Assembly (NCBI GenBank): GCA_016714975.1
Contig: JADKBR010000007.1
Location: 62,001-126,000 of the forward strand
Source: Candidatus Dechloromonas phosphorivorans
GTDB taxonomy: Bacteria > Pseudomonadota > Gammaproteobacteria > Burkholderiales > Rhodocyclaceae
Direction: 5' to 3'
DNA length: 64,000 bases
Shown: positions 1 to 10,846 of the stretch, in pieces
How positions within the stretch are numbered: the first letter of the stretch is position 1
Layout of the letters: each line of letters starts with the position of its first letter
Program-made: the position numbers and the translations under genes
Notes under the pieces: model-generated
The model's database searches: none
What the model was told of the DNA's origin: nothing
The model's input: the letters and a program-made list of their open reading frames with translations, nothing else

Positions 1-378
1 GCGGTCGATGCCGGAAGCGACGAGCATGTTGGCCACCAGCTTGGCGGCGATCGGGACACGTGAGGACCGCGAGCGGCGATCCTGGCGGGCATAGCCGAAA
101 TACGGGATCGTGGCGGTAATTCGGCCGGCCGAGGCACGTTTCAGCGCATCGACCATGACCAGCAGTTCCATCAGGTTATCGTTGCAGGGGGAACAGGTTG
201 ACTGCAGGACGAAGATGTCGCGGCCGCGCACATGCTCCTGCAACTCGACTCGCAGTTCGCCGTCCGAGAAGCGCCCGACTTCGGCACGGCCCAAGTCGAC
301 GCCAAGTTCGAGCGCCACGGCGGCCGCCAGTGCCGGATTGGCGTTGCCGGTGAAGACCATCAAGCTGTTGTAGGCCAT
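1..378 (-). CDS. prs: Ribose-phosphate pyrophosphokinase, N-terminal part (cut by window edge)
   Basis: Makes PRPP from ribose 5-phosphate and ATP for purine, pyrimidine, histidine and tryptophan synthesis in the cytoplasm. The 126 visible codons begin [18 protein letters not shown] and contain the family segments [18 protein letters not shown] and YFGYARQDR (ATP-binding/catalytic region). The rest lies beyond base 1. It sits downstream of ispE and tRNA-Gln on the same strand, the usual betaproteobacterial order. The only good start is the ATG at 378. Confidence 0.95.
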   Translation of the reverse strand, partial: MAYNSLMVFTGNANPALAAAVALELGVDLGRAEVGRFSDGELRVELQEHVRGRDIFVLQSTCSPCNDNLMELLVMVDALKRASAGRITATIPYFGYARQDRRSRSSRVPIAAKLVANMLVASGIDR

Positions 379-432
379 TTGCTCCACTTCCCTTCGGGCA
401 TTTCCTGCAGGTGCCTGCCCGCCACAATGAAA

Positions 433-459
433 TTCGGGCAGGCTCATGACCTGCCCGAA
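433..459 (-). terminator. Perfect 10-bp hairpin between tRNA-Gln and prs
   Basis: TTCGGGCAGG (433-442) pairs exactly with CCTGCCCGAA (450-459) across a 7-base loop. On the minus strand it lies just after the tRNA and is followed by only TTT, so it could be a weak terminator, an attenuator ahead of prs or a processing structure. The short T run limits confidence. Confidence 0.45.
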
Positions 460-465
460 AAAGAC

Positions 466-542
466 TGGCTGGGGAAGAAGGATTCGAACCTTCGAATGCC
501 GGAATCAAAATCCGGTGCCTTGACCAACTTGGCGACTCCCCA
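466..542 (-). tRNA. tRNA-Gln (anticodon UUG)
   Basis: On the minus strand the sequence starts TGGGGAG and ends with the complementary CTTCCCCA acceptor arm, a G discriminator and an encoded CCA. The T arm GGTTCGAATCC is present, and the anticodon loop TTTTGAT gives UUG. A tRNA-Gln between ispE and prs is conserved in betaproteobacteria. Confidence 0.95.
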
Positions 543-619
543 GCGGGTCGTTTGCACGGGTTCGCGTGCGAACGAGGCGCGGATATTACAGGAGTCGCAG
601 GCGAAAATCCAGCGCTTTG

Positions 620-1465
620 TCAGAGCGAAGCCAATGGATGTTCGGTCAGACCGGCAGCCAGCCAGCCCGTCATGCCGGGCGGCATCTGGCGAAAGACTGC
701 TGCGGCCGTCGCACGGTCGGCAAACCCGGCGAAGACGCAGGCGCCGGACCCGGTCATCATGGCGTGGGGCGCGTGCTGCCTGAGCCATGCCAGATGCCCG
801 GCAACCTGCGGGAATCTTGCGCAAGCGACAGGCTCGAGGTCATTGTGGCCCGTCCCATGCCGCCAGTCCGCCGGCCGGATCGGCGGCGTGTCGCGCTTCA
901 GCTCCGGCGCCCCGAAAATGGCCCCGGTGGGCACGTTGACCGCGGGATGCAGCACGAGATAGGTCGCCGGCGGTAATTCGACATCGCTGAAGGCTTCGCC
1001 GACTCCTTCGGCAAACGTATTGCGGCCATGGACGAAGACGGGCACGTCGGCACCAAGTTGCAGCCCCAGTTGTTCGAGCTCGGCTCGCGACAAGCCGGCT
1101 TGCCACAGGTGGTTGAGCGCCAGCAATACGGTCGCTGCATCGGAACTGCCGCCACCGAGTCCGCCGCCCAGCGGCAGGTTCTTGCTCAGGTGGATCGTGG
1201 CCCCCTGGCGGCAGCCGGTCGCTTCCTGCAGCAGGCGGGCGGCGCGGATGGCGAGGTCGTTCGCCGCCTCAACGCCCGGGGTCGGCGTCGCGAGGACCAC
1301 GTCGCCATCGTCGCGGGGTGCGAAATGCAGAGTGTCGGCGCGGTCGATGAAGCGATAGACGGTCTGCAGCAGGTGGTATCCGTCGGGACGGCGGCCGACG
1401 ACGTGCAGGAACAGGTTGAGTTTGGCTGGCGCTGGCCAGGCACTGCCCCAGGACCAGAGGCTCAC
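620..1465 (-). CDS. ispE: 4-diphosphocytidyl-2-C-methyl-D-erythritol kinase
   Basis: GHMP kinase of the MEP isoprenoid pathway; phosphorylates CDP-ME. Visible motifs are the N-terminal PAPAKLNLFLHV, the ATP-binding LPLGGGLGGGSSDAA, and the C-terminal MTGSGACVF. I chose the GTG at 1465, which overlaps the lolB stop as GTGA and has GGAGG upstream; this gives 281 residues, normal for IspE. The frame could extend to an ATG at 1480. It is translationally coupled to lolB. Confidence 0.95.
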   Translation of the reverse strand: MSLWSWGSAWPAPAKLNLFLHVVGRRPDGYHLLQTVYRFIDRADTLHFAPRDDGDVVLATPTPGVEAANDLAIRAARLLQEATGCRQGATIHLSKNLPLGGGLGGGSSDAATVLLALNHLWQAGLSRAELEQLGLQLGADVPVFVHGRNTFAEGVGEAFSDVELPPATYLVLHPAVNVPTGAIFGAPELKRDTPPIRPADWRHGTGHNDLEPVACARFPQVAGHLAWLRQHAPHAMMTGSGACVFAGFADRATAAAVFRQMPPGMTGWLAAGLTEHPLASL

Positions 1466-2031
1466 GGTATCGCCCTCCACTCCTCGATGCGCAAACGGAG
1501 GTCGATTTCGCGGCTGCGGGTCAGATTGACACCAACCGGCAGGGCGCCCGCCATGTCGTCGGGGTAAGCATAGTCGATCTGCCAGCCGTCTTCGCTCAGC
1601 CGCGCCGGACGCCCGGCATTGTCCCTCACGACTATGGAAGGGGTGCCGGCGCGGCCGAGCAGCCAGCCCGGCAGCCGGCTGACCGGCAGGCGGTGGCCGG
1701 TAACGTCTTCCATCAGCGCATCGGCGTCGGCAGATTCCCGTACCTGACCGTCGGCGGTGCGCAGACGCGAGAGGGCCGGACTGACATCGATCTCCGCCAT
1801 GCCCACACCGAGCGGATTTGAGATCAGGATACGGTCCTTGTCATTCTTGTGCTCCCAGGCGAGCCGCCCCCCGGAGCTTTCCGGCGGGCCGCCCGGCTGG
1901 CTGACACGCAGCACGAACCGCGCCTCAAGCGCAAAGTCGCGGACCTGGTCACGCCCAACCAGCAGCGCCGGAGGCGCGCCGGCGCAACCGGCAAGCACGC
2001 CGCAGGCAAGCAATGCGCTGACGCGCAACAT
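1462..2031 (-). CDS. lolB: Outer-membrane lipoprotein receptor LolB
   Basis: Accepts lipoproteins from LolA and inserts them in the outer membrane. The 189-residue product has a lipoprotein signal ending in the lipobox LAGC (about residues 13-16), followed by the typical FALEARFVLRV strand. Its position directly upstream of ispE is the classic LolB context. Its ATG overlaps the TGA of the TPR gene by one base (TGATG), so the three genes form one operon. Confidence 0.88.
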   Translation of the reverse strand: MLRVSALLACGVLAGCAGAPPALLVGRDQVRDFALEARFVLRVSQPGGPPESSGGRLAWEHKNDKDRILISNPLGVGMAEIDVSPALSRLRTADGQVRESADADALMEDVTGHRLPVSRLPGWLLGRAGTPSIVVRDNAGRPARLSEDGWQIDYAYPDDMAGALPVGVNLTRSREIDLRLRIEEWRAIP

Positions 2032-3785
2032 CAGGGCTGGAGCTTTTTCAGGGCGCTCGCGAGGATCTCGCTGTCCGGAAACTGTTTTGCCGCATTGTTC
2101 AGAAAGCGCATCGCTTCATCCTTGCGTCCACTGGTCCACAGCACCTCACCCAGGTGGGCGGCGATCTCCGGGTCGGCCTTGATGGCGTATGCGGCCTCGA
2201 GCGTTCTGAGCGCCTCCGGCAGCTTGCCTTGGCGGTACAGGAGCCAGCCCATGCTGTCCATGATGAACGGGTCTTCCGGCGCCAGCGCCAGGGCGCGGCC
2301 GAGCAGTTTCTGTGCCTCCGCGAGGCGCACATTGCGCTCAGCCAGCGAGTAGCCGAGGGCGTTCAGGGCGTGGGCGTGATCCGGCTTCAGCTTGAGCAGG
2401 TGGCGCAGGTGCTTCTCCAGAATCTGCGGCTTGTCCTGGCGTTCGGCAGCGAGGGCCGTTTCGTAAAGCAGTTCCGGATTGTCGGGCTGCTTGGCCAGCT
2501 CCACCTCGAGGAAGGCGTAGGATTCGTCGCCGCGTCCAGCTTCGCGCAGCAACTGCGCCTCAGCCAGAATCAGTTGCGTATTCTCGGTGGTGGAACTGCC
2601 GCGCGCCGCTTGCAGCATGGCACGCGCTTGCTCCACCTTGCCTTGTTGCAACAGGATCTGTGCCGCCCGGCTGCGAGCGGGAAGGTACTGGTCGCCGGCG
2701 GTAACCTGACGAAAGTGCTCCAGGGCAAGGTCGGGCTTCTTCTGCTCTTCATCGAGCTGGCCAAGGAAGAAATGGACACTGCTCTTGTCCGGAAAGTCGG
2801 AGTTCAGGAGCTTCTCGAGCTGGGCACGGCCAGTGGCCGCATCACCACTCTGCAGCGCCAGCATGGCCACCGGATAGATGATTTCCGGATTATCTGGCGA
2901 GTCCTTGAGCAAACGGTCGAACTGCGCCCGCGCTTCGCCGTACTTGCGTTCGCTTATAAGCAGACGGGCCAGCGTCAGGCGCGCTTCGCGGGCATCGGGC
3001 TTGCGTGCCAGGAATTCGTTCAGGCTGTCGATGGCATTGGCCACAGAGGCTCTGGCCAGCAACTGAGCGTAGGCCAGTTCTGCCGCCTCCCAGTCAGGGC
3101 GCTGATCCAGTGCTTTCTTGAATTCGCCTTGGGCGCGCATCAAGTCTTCGGCGTTGGCAGCGGCCAGACCCATGGCAAAGTGCGCTTCAGGCAGATCGCT
3201 GTAGGGCGTCGCGACGCGGTCAACCAGACGCTGCACGGCTTTCTTGTCAGTGTGCCGGCTCAGCATCCTGTTCAAATGCATCAGGTTGCCGGGCGCATTG
3301 GCCTTGTCCTGCTCGAGCAGTCCGGCGAGTTGGGGTGCCAGGTCGTCGATGCGGTTGGCAAGCAGCAACAGCGAGGACTCGGTCTGGCGCGCCCGGGTCG
3401 AAGCGGGCTCGACCTGCAACCAGAGGCGAGCCAGATCAAGCGCCAGCTCATACTGCTTGGCAGCGGCAGCAACCTCAGCCGCGCGGGCGATCACCGCCGG
3501 GTCGCGGGTGCGGCGGGCGAGGTCCGCCCAGGCGCTGACACCGAGATTGGTATCACCACGCTGCAGCGCGAGTTCGCCAACCAGTGACTGGAAGACGGTG
3601 CGGGCAAGCAGATCTTCGCCGGCATTCTGAGCGGCCGTCCGCTTCTTTGCCGGCGCCTTCGCGGGTACCCTCTCGGGCGCCTTCGCCGGGTCCTTGGCCG
3701 GCTCCTTGGATGCTTCCTCACCGGCAGCATGAATCGGTCCGGCCAGGGCGAGGGCAAGTACTGCGCAGATCAACTTGGTTAACAT
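2031..3785 (-). CDS. Tetratricopeptide-repeat protein, exported
   Basis: 584 residues. A signal peptide (residues 1-20, ending IHAA) is followed by a Lys/Pro/Ala-rich stretch (PAKAPAK repeats) and then TPR units through to the C terminus, for example LNALGYSLAERNVRLAEAQ and DSMGWLLYRQGKLPEAL. It is first in an operon with lolB and ispE, an arrangement common in betaproteobacteria. Probably a periplasmic or outer-membrane-associated scaffold; the partner is unknown. Confidence 0.85.
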   Translation of the reverse strand: MLTKLICAVLALALAGPIHAAGEEASKEPAKDPAKAPERVPAKAPAKKRTAAQNAGEDLLARTVFQSLVGELALQRGDTNLGVSAWADLARRTRDPAVIARAAEVAAAAKQYELALDLARLWLQVEPASTRARQTESSLLLLANRIDDLAPQLAGLLEQDKANAPGNLMHLNRMLSRHTDKKAVQRLVDRVATPYSDLPEAHFAMGLAAANAEDLMRAQGEFKKALDQRPDWEAAELAYAQLLARASVANAIDSLNEFLARKPDAREARLTLARLLISERKYGEARAQFDRLLKDSPDNPEIIYPVAMLALQSGDAATGRAQLEKLLNSDFPDKSSVHFFLGQLDEEQKKPDLALEHFRQVTAGDQYLPARSRAAQILLQQGKVEQARAMLQAARGSSTTENTQLILAEAQLLREAGRGDESYAFLEVELAKQPDNPELLYETALAAERQDKPQILEKHLRHLLKLKPDHAHALNALGYSLAERNVRLAEAQKLLGRALALAPEDPFIMDSMGWLLYRQGKLPEALRTLEAAYAIKADPEIAAHLGEVLWTSGRKDEAMRFLNNAAKQFPDSEILASALKKLQP

Positions 3786-3874
3786 GTGCTGCTTTCAGTC
3801 AGGGTTCGCGCTTTAGAGCGCTTAGAATCCGATAAGTTTGCGATGTTATTTGGGTTTCGTCGGAGGAACAAGCA

Positions 3875-4699
3875 ATGCCGGAGTTACCGGAGGTCGAGGT
3901 CTGTCGACGCGGGCTCCAGCCGGAGATCGAAGGGGAGCGGATTCTCGGCGCCGTGGTGCGCGCGCCGCGCCTGCGCCTGCCGCTGCCGCCGACGTTGGGC
4001 GCCACTCTGGCGGGGCAACAGGTGGTGGCGGTACGCCGGCGCGGCAAGTACCTGTTGCTCGACTGTCGGGGCGGGGTCGGGGATGGCTGTCTGATCATTC
4101 ACCTCGGGATGTCGGGAAGCCTGCGCTTTGTGCAGAGTGACAAGACTCCGGAAAGACATGACCACGTCGACATTCTTTTTGCGCGCCAGGCATTGCGCCT
4201 GGCCGACCCCAGGCGCTTCGGTGTCGTGCTCTGGCAGGCTGCCGGCGAAGTGACGCATCCACTGCTGGCGGTGCTCGGTGTCGAGCCGCTGGCCGACGAA
4301 TTCTCCGGCGACTGGCTGTTCGCTGCGACGCGAGGCCGGGCCGCACCGATCAAGCCAGTGCTGATGGACAGCCACCTGGTGGTCGGCATCGGCAACATCT
4401 ATGCCGCGGAGAGCCTGTTCCGCGCCGGCATCTCGCCATTGCGCGCGGCCAACCGGATCAGCCGGGAGCGCTACCAGGGACTGGTGCAGGCGATCCGCCA
4501 GACGCTGGCGGATGCCATTGCGGCTGGCGGGAGCAGCATCCGCGACTTTGTGCACAGCGATGGCGGCGCCGGCTGCTTCCAGGTCGATTGCGCGGTCTAT
4601 GGTCGGGCGGGTGCGTCCTGCCGACGCTGCAACGGCGTGATTCGGCAGATTCGTCAGGGAGGCAGGTCAACCTTTTACTGCCCCGCCTGCCAGCATTAG
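3875..4699 (+). CDS. mutM: Formamidopyrimidine-DNA glycosylase
   Basis: Removes 8-oxoguanine and FaPy lesions and cleaves the abasic site. The protein begins MPELPEVE, so the catalytic Pro2 and Glu3 are present. It carries the NIYAAE helix-2-turn-helix region and a C-terminal zinc finger (CRRC...CPAC). 274 residues is normal. Divergent from the TPR gene with a short shared intergenic region; GGAGGAAC gives a good ribosome binding site. Confidence 0.97.
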   Translation: MPELPEVEVCRRGLQPEIEGERILGAVVRAPRLRLPLPPTLGATLAGQQVVAVRRRGKYLLLDCRGGVGDGCLIIHLGMSGSLRFVQSDKTPERHDHVDILFARQALRLADPRRFGVVLWQAAGEVTHPLLAVLGVEPLADEFSGDWLFAATRGRAAPIKPVLMDSHLVVGIGNIYAAESLFRAGISPLRAANRISRERYQGLVQAIRQTLADAIAAGGSSIRDFVHSDGGAGCFQVDCAVYGRAGASCRRCNGVIRQIRQGGRSTFYCPACQH

Positions 4700-4762
4700 A
4701 TCTCGCGTGCAAGTCCCTGTTCTTGTGATAAATTGCCGCATCGACCTCTTCCGGTGACTGCC

Positions 4763-6709
4763 ATGACACTAGCCCATCAATTTGCCGCTTATGCCGAATG
4801 GCGTTCGCGACTCTCTGCCAACATTGGGCAGTTTCAGGCCTGGCTGTCGGACAATGACCTGTCGGATGCGCAAAGCGACATGCGACTTACCCAGCTTCTC
4901 GAGCGCCTGCGCGAGGACCGTCTGAACGTTGCCTTCGTCGCCGAGTTTTCGCGCGGCAAATCGGAACTGATCAACGCCATCTTCTTTGCCGACTACGGCA
5001 GCCGCATTCTGCCCTCCTCGGCGGGGCGCACGACCATGTGCCCGACAGAACTGCTTTACGATCCTCGGAAGACGCCGCGTATAGAGTTGCTGCCGATCCA
5101 GACACGGGCGGCCAATGGCAGCGTCAGCGAATACCGGCGCTATCCCGAGGAATGGTTCATGGTTGCGCTCAATGTCGACTCGGCGGATATGATGCAGGAG
5201 GGGTTGCGCCACGTCAGCGAAACCATCCGGGTATCACCCGAGGAAGCCGGACACCTCGGCTTCGACGTGGGCGACGCGACGAGCGAACTCTACCGGATCG
5301 GCAAGGACGGGCTGGTCGAGATCCCGCGCTGGCGCCATGCGGTGATCAACTTTCCCCATCCGTTGCTGGAGCAGGGTCTGGTCATCCTCGACACGCCGGG
5401 CCTCAATGCCATCGGCGCCGAACCAGAGCTCACCCTTTCGCTGCTGCCCAATGCGCATGCCGTGCTCTTCATCCTCGCCGCCGACACCGGGGTGACCCAA
5501 TCCGACCTGACCATCTGGAAGGAGCATATCGGTGCGGGCGGGGCCGCCCGGCGCGGACGAGTGGTGGTGCTGAACAAGATTGATGGCCAGTGGGACGAAC
5601 TGAAAACACGCGCCGAGATCGATGCCGAAATTGGGCGCCAGGTCGCCTCCTGCGCGTCGATTCTCAACCTGCCGGAAGGTCAGATTTTTCCGGTTTCGGC
5701 ACAGAAGGGGCTGGTCGCCAAGATCAACGGCGACGAGGCACTGCTGGAAAGGAGCCGCCTGCCGATCCTTGAGCTGGCGCTGTCCGAAGAACTGCTTCCG
5801 GCCAAGCAGGACATCGTCCGCGACAATATCGAGAGCGAATTCAGCGATGTCAGCCTGCGTGTGGGTGGCTTGCTCGAATCGCGTCTTTCCGGGTTGCGCG
5901 AGCAACTGACCGAACTGACCGAGCTGCGTGGTAAGAACAAGGGGGTTGTCGAGTACATGATGGGCAAGGTGCGTGCCGACAAAGAGGAATTCGAGTCCGG
6001 CCTCCAGCGCTACTATGCGGTGCGCAGCGTTTTCTCGACCCTGACCAACAACCTGTTCGGACATCTCGGCCTCGATGCCCTGCGCCATCTGACCCACGAA
6101 ACCCGCACCGCGATGATCGAGGCGAATTTCTCGCGAACGCTGTCCGACGCAATGGGCAATTTCCTCAGTCGCTCACGCGCCTCGCTTACCAGGTCGAGGG
6201 ATGAAATCGGCGAAATCCGGAGCATGATGGAGGCGGTGTACAAGAAGTTTTCGGTTGAGCACGGTCTCAAACTTGGGACGCCGGCAGCCTTCTCGCTCCT
6301 GCGCTACGAAAAGGAACTCGATCGCCTGGAAGGCTGGTGCAACACACACCTCAACACGATGCTCAGTCTGATGACCACCGACAAGAAGCACATTACGCAG
6401 AAGTTCTTCGAGGAGGTTGCGATTCAGGTGCGGCGTGCCTTCGAGCGCGCCAACAAGGACGCTGAAACCTGGCTGCGAGCGATCATGGCGCCGATGGAAA
6501 CACAGGTCCGTGAGCACCAGATTCAACTCAAGCGCCGCCTGGAGAGCATCAAGCGCATTCACCAGGCGACCGACACCCTGGAAGACCGCATCCGCGAACT
6601 GGAAAGCGTCGACAAGGACCTGCTACAGCAAATCCATGCCTTGGAAGCCGTGGTCGGGCGGGTGCGTGAACTGCTGTTGCCGCCTGAAGCACAGCCCAAA
6701 GCCGCCTGA
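4763..6709 (+). CDS. Dynamin-like GTPase
   Basis: About 648 residues. The GTPase domain has a variant P loop (EFSRGKSELINA), G3 DTPG followed by LNAIGAEPE, and G4 NKID. The C-terminal half is helical with a terminal coiled coil (LEDRIRELESVDKDL). These are features of bacterial dynamin-family proteins that act on membranes. I prefer the ATG at 4763; a TTG ten codons upstream (4733) is also in frame. Substrate and role are unknown. Confidence 0.85.
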   Translation: MTLAHQFAAYAEWRSRLSANIGQFQAWLSDNDLSDAQSDMRLTQLLERLREDRLNVAFVAEFSRGKSELINAIFFADYGSRILPSSAGRTTMCPTELLYDPRKTPRIELLPIQTRAANGSVSEYRRYPEEWFMVALNVDSADMMQEGLRHVSETIRVSPEEAGHLGFDVGDATSELYRIGKDGLVEIPRWRHAVINFPHPLLEQGLVILDTPGLNAIGAEPELTLSLLPNAHAVLFILAADTGVTQSDLTIWKEHIGAGGAARRGRVVVLNKIDGQWDELKTRAEIDAEIGRQVASCASILNLPEGQIFPVSAQKGLVAKINGDEALLERSRLPILELALSEELLPAKQDIVRDNIESEFSDVSLRVGGLLESRLSGLREQLTELTELRGKNKGVVEYMMGKVRADKEEFESGLQRYYAVRSVFSTLTNNLFGHLGLDALRHLTHETRTAMIEANFSRTLSDAMGNFLSRSRASLTRSRDEIGEIRSMMEAVYKKFSVEHGLKLGTPAAFSLLRYEKELDRLEGWCNTHLNTMLSLMTTDKKHITQKFFEEVAIQVRRAFERANKDAETWLRAIMAPMETQVREHQIQLKRRLESIKRIHQATDTLEDRIRELESVDKDLLQQIHALEAVVGRVRELLLPPEAQPKAA

Positions 6710-6730
6710 TCTCCATCGCTGCGGTCGACA

Positions 6731-6763
6731 ACAAGAAACCCGCGATTTCCGCAGGTTTCTTGT
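6731..6763. terminator. Bidirectional terminator hairpin
   Basis: ACAAGAAACC (6731-6740) pairs with GGTTTCTTGT (6754-6763) between two convergent genes, the GTPase and the ferredoxin. A/T-rich arm ends allow use from both sides. Confidence 0.7.
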
Positions 6764-6775
6764 CGGCGATTCAAA

Positions 6776-8080
<1,305 letters not shown>

Positions 8081-8084
<4 letters not shown>

Positions 8085-9376
8085 TCGGCAGCCACGGTCA
8101 CGGTCATCAGGTCGGCCAGACGAACGTAGCGGGAAAAGGCCCGTTTCACCTCGTCGACCGTGACGGCCTGCACCTTCTTCTGGTAATTGTCGAGGTAGTC
8201 AAGCGGCAGACCGTAAAAGGCGATCACGGCGACGTTGTCGAGAATTTTCTTGTTGCTGTCGAGGCGCAGCGGAAAGCTGCCGGTCAGGTTGGCCTTGGCC
8301 GCCTCCAGCTCCTCAGCGCTCGGGCCGTCCTTGAGAAAGCCGTCGAGCACGTCGCGACTCAGCGCGATCGCGTCTTTCGCCTGCGAGCGCTTGGTCTGCA
8401 AGCCGATCTGGAAGGGACCGGGCTGGCGCAAGGGATTGAAGTAGCTGGAAACACTGTAGGCGTAGCCGCGCTTGTCGCGCACCTCCTTCATCAGGCGCGA
8501 CACGAAGCCACCGCCGCCCAGCGTGTAGTTGCCGACGATCAACGGGAAGAAGTCGGGGTTGCCACGCTCGATCGCTGGCATGCCGATATGAATGTGCGCC
8601 TGGCTGGCCGGGTGTTCGAGCCTGACGGCCTTGCCCGCAGCGACCTTGGGTGCCGACGGCAGGGTTGCCGGCGCCCCCTTGGGCAGCCCAGCGGCAATCG
8701 CTTCGGCGATCTTCTCGGCCTCGGCACGGCTGATGTCGCCGACCAGGGTGATGCTGGCATTGGCCGCCGTGTAATAGGTCGCGTGATAGCCGGCGAGATC
8801 GTCGCGGGTCAGGACGGCGACGGATTCCGGGGTCGCCGCCCGGCCGTAAGGGTGATCCGGGTACATGGCGGCCCAGAAAGCCTTGCCGGCGATGCTGTCG
8901 GGGCGGGTCATCGCTTCCTTGAGTCCGGCAATGGTACGCGCCTTTTCGCGCTCGAAAATCGCCGCTTCGAAACGTGGCGCATGCAGCACGATACGCAGCA
9001 TCTCGAGCGCGGCGTCGCGCTTTTCGGCAAATGCCAGTGTGCGCACGGCAACGCTTGCGCGGTCGGTATCGGCACCACCACCCAGCGTCGCGCCAATATC
9101 TGCCATCTGCTCGGCAATTGCCGTTTCATCGAGCTTGCCGGCGCCCAGGCCGAGGACCGAACGGGTCAGCGCTGCGCTGCCGGATTTCCCTGGCGGGTCG
9201 AACATCGAACCGGCGGCGAAATCGACCTGTACGTCGAGAATCGGCAGGACCCGGCTCTCGACGAAAAAGATGCGGGCGCCCGTCGGCGACACCCAGTTCT
9301 CGATCTTTACCCCGGCGAGTGCCGAATGGGTGGCGAGCACGGCGATGATTGCGGTCAACAGCTTTTTCATGGTCAT
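8081..9376 (-). CDS. M16 family peptidase-like protein lacking the zinc motif
   Basis: 431 residues with a signal peptide (about 1-21, ending ALAG). The M16 fold is recognisable by the C-terminal-domain pair RGYAYSVSSYF, but where an active M16 has HxxEH this protein reads SAALTRSVL, so it cannot bind the catalytic zinc. It follows directly after the active partner, and the pair probably forms a heterodimer like other two-chain M16 proteases. Periplasmic. Confidence 0.88.
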
Positions 9377-9379
9377 TTC

Positions 9380-10738
9380 TCAGTGGCGAGTGGCGACGGA
9401 AGAACGGCGCGGCTTGCCGTCGAGCGGCTGCGGTTCGAGGACGCCGACGGTCAGCGTGTCATCGTTGAAATACTTCTTCGCCACTGCTTGCACCTGAGCA
9501 GCGGTTACCTGCTGCAGTTTCTCCAACATGCGGTCGATCTTCCGGTAGGAGATGCCGGCCGATTCGGTCTGGCCGATTTCCATCGCCTGGCCAAACATCG
9601 AGTCGAGTTTGTAGACCTGCCCGGCGACCAGTTGTGCCTTGGCGCGCTTGAGTTCCTGCTCGCTGACACCATCCTGCTGGATGCGTGTGATCTCGGCGCG
9701 CAGGGCGGCTTCAAGCTGTGCCACCGTCCTGCCTTCCGACGGGCTGCCATGCATGTAGATCATGCCCGGGCCACGCGCCGTCGAGTCGTAGCCGATGCCG
9801 ACCGACAGCGCCACCTTGTCCTCGCGCACCAGCTTCTTGTTGAAGCGTGCCGCGTCATGGCCGTCGAGGATGGCGGCCAGCATTTCCAGCGCATAGGGGT
9901 CGCTGTCCTTGTCGGCATCGCGCAGCACCGGCGCCTTGTAGCCCATGATCAGCACCGGCAGCTCGGCCGGCGCCTTGACGCTGACCCGGCGCGTGCCGTC
10001 CTGGGCCGGCTCGACCTGCGGCTTGCGCGCCGGCAGCGCGCGCCCCTCCAACGGGCCGTAGTATTTCTCGGCCAGCGCGAAGACCTCCTTGTGGTCGACA
10101 TCGCCGGTGATCACCACATAGGCGTTGTTCGGCACGTACCAGGTGTCGTACCAGTCCTTGGCGTCGGCGGCGCTCATGTTCTCGAGGTCGTTCATCCAGC
10201 CGATGATCGGGCGGCGGTAGGGGTGGGCCTGGAAGGCGACGGCGTTCATCTGCTCGAACAGCTTGGACTGTGGATTGTCGTCGGTGCGCATGCGGCGCTC
10301 TTCCATGACTACCTTGATCTCCTGTGCGAACTCCTTGGCGTCGACGTTGAGGTGGCGCATGCGGTCGGCCTCGAGCTGCATCATCTCGGGCAGCTTTTCC
10401 TTCGGCACCTGCTGGAAGTACGCAGTGTAGTCGCGGCTGGTGAAGGCGTTGTCGCGCCCGCCGGCTGCGGCGACGCGCTTGTTGAATTCGCCTGGGCCGA
10501 CGCTCGGCGTTCCCTTGAACATCATGTGTTCGAGTACGTGCGCGACACCCGAGGCGCCATCGACCTCGTCCATGCTGCCGATGCGGTACCAGACCATCTG
10601 CGCGGCGGTTGGCGCCCGCCGGTCCTCCTTGACGATGACACGGAGACCGTTCTTGAGAGTGGTTTCGTAAGGATTCGCCAGCGCTGCGGTCAACAGTCCG
10701 GGAAGCAGGAAAAGGGGAAGAAGGTGTCGCATGCGCAT
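9380..10738 (-). CDS. M16 family zinc metallopeptidase, exported
   Basis: 452 residues with a signal peptide (about 1-21). The inverse zinc motif is intact: HVLEHMMFKG (HxxEH), with a downstream glutamate in LEADRMRHL...EERRMRTDD. Catalytic partner of the adjacent degenerate M16 protein. Divergent from ftsY, 108 bases away, the standard arrangement in betaproteobacteria. Confidence 0.92.
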   Translation of the reverse strand: MRMRHLLPLFLLPGLLTAALANPYETTLKNGLRVIVKEDRRAPTAAQMVWYRIGSMDEVDGASGVAHVLEHMMFKGTPSVGPGEFNKRVAAAGGRDNAFTSRDYTAYFQQVPKEKLPEMMQLEADRMRHLNVDAKEFAQEIKVVMEERRMRTDDNPQSKLFEQMNAVAFQAHPYRRPIIGWMNDLENMSAADAKDWYDTWYVPNNAYVVITGDVDHKEVFALAEKYYGPLEGRALPARKPQVEPAQDGTRRVSVKAPAELPVLIMGYKAPVLRDADKDSDPYALEMLAAILDGHDAARFNKKLVREDKVALSVGIGYDSTARGPGMIYMHGSPSEGRTVAQLEAALRAEITRIQQDGVSEQELKRAKAQLVAGQVYKLDSMFGQAMEIGQTESAGISYRKIDRMLEKLQQVTAAQVQAVAKKYFNDDTLTVGVLEPQPLDGKPRRSSVATRH

Positions 10739-10846
10739 TGAAAATCAGGCTTTCTGCTAGAATCAGCGGCGAAAATCAAGTTCGTTCGGGCGGCATCTTA
10801 TCGGTTTGCCACCCGCCTGTCAGCACTGCTTCAGACCACAATCCTC

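Noticed and set aside
8588..10741. Long open frame of 717 codons on the plus strand
   Set aside because: Antisense to the two M16 peptidase genes; no domain; a by-product of high GC codon use.
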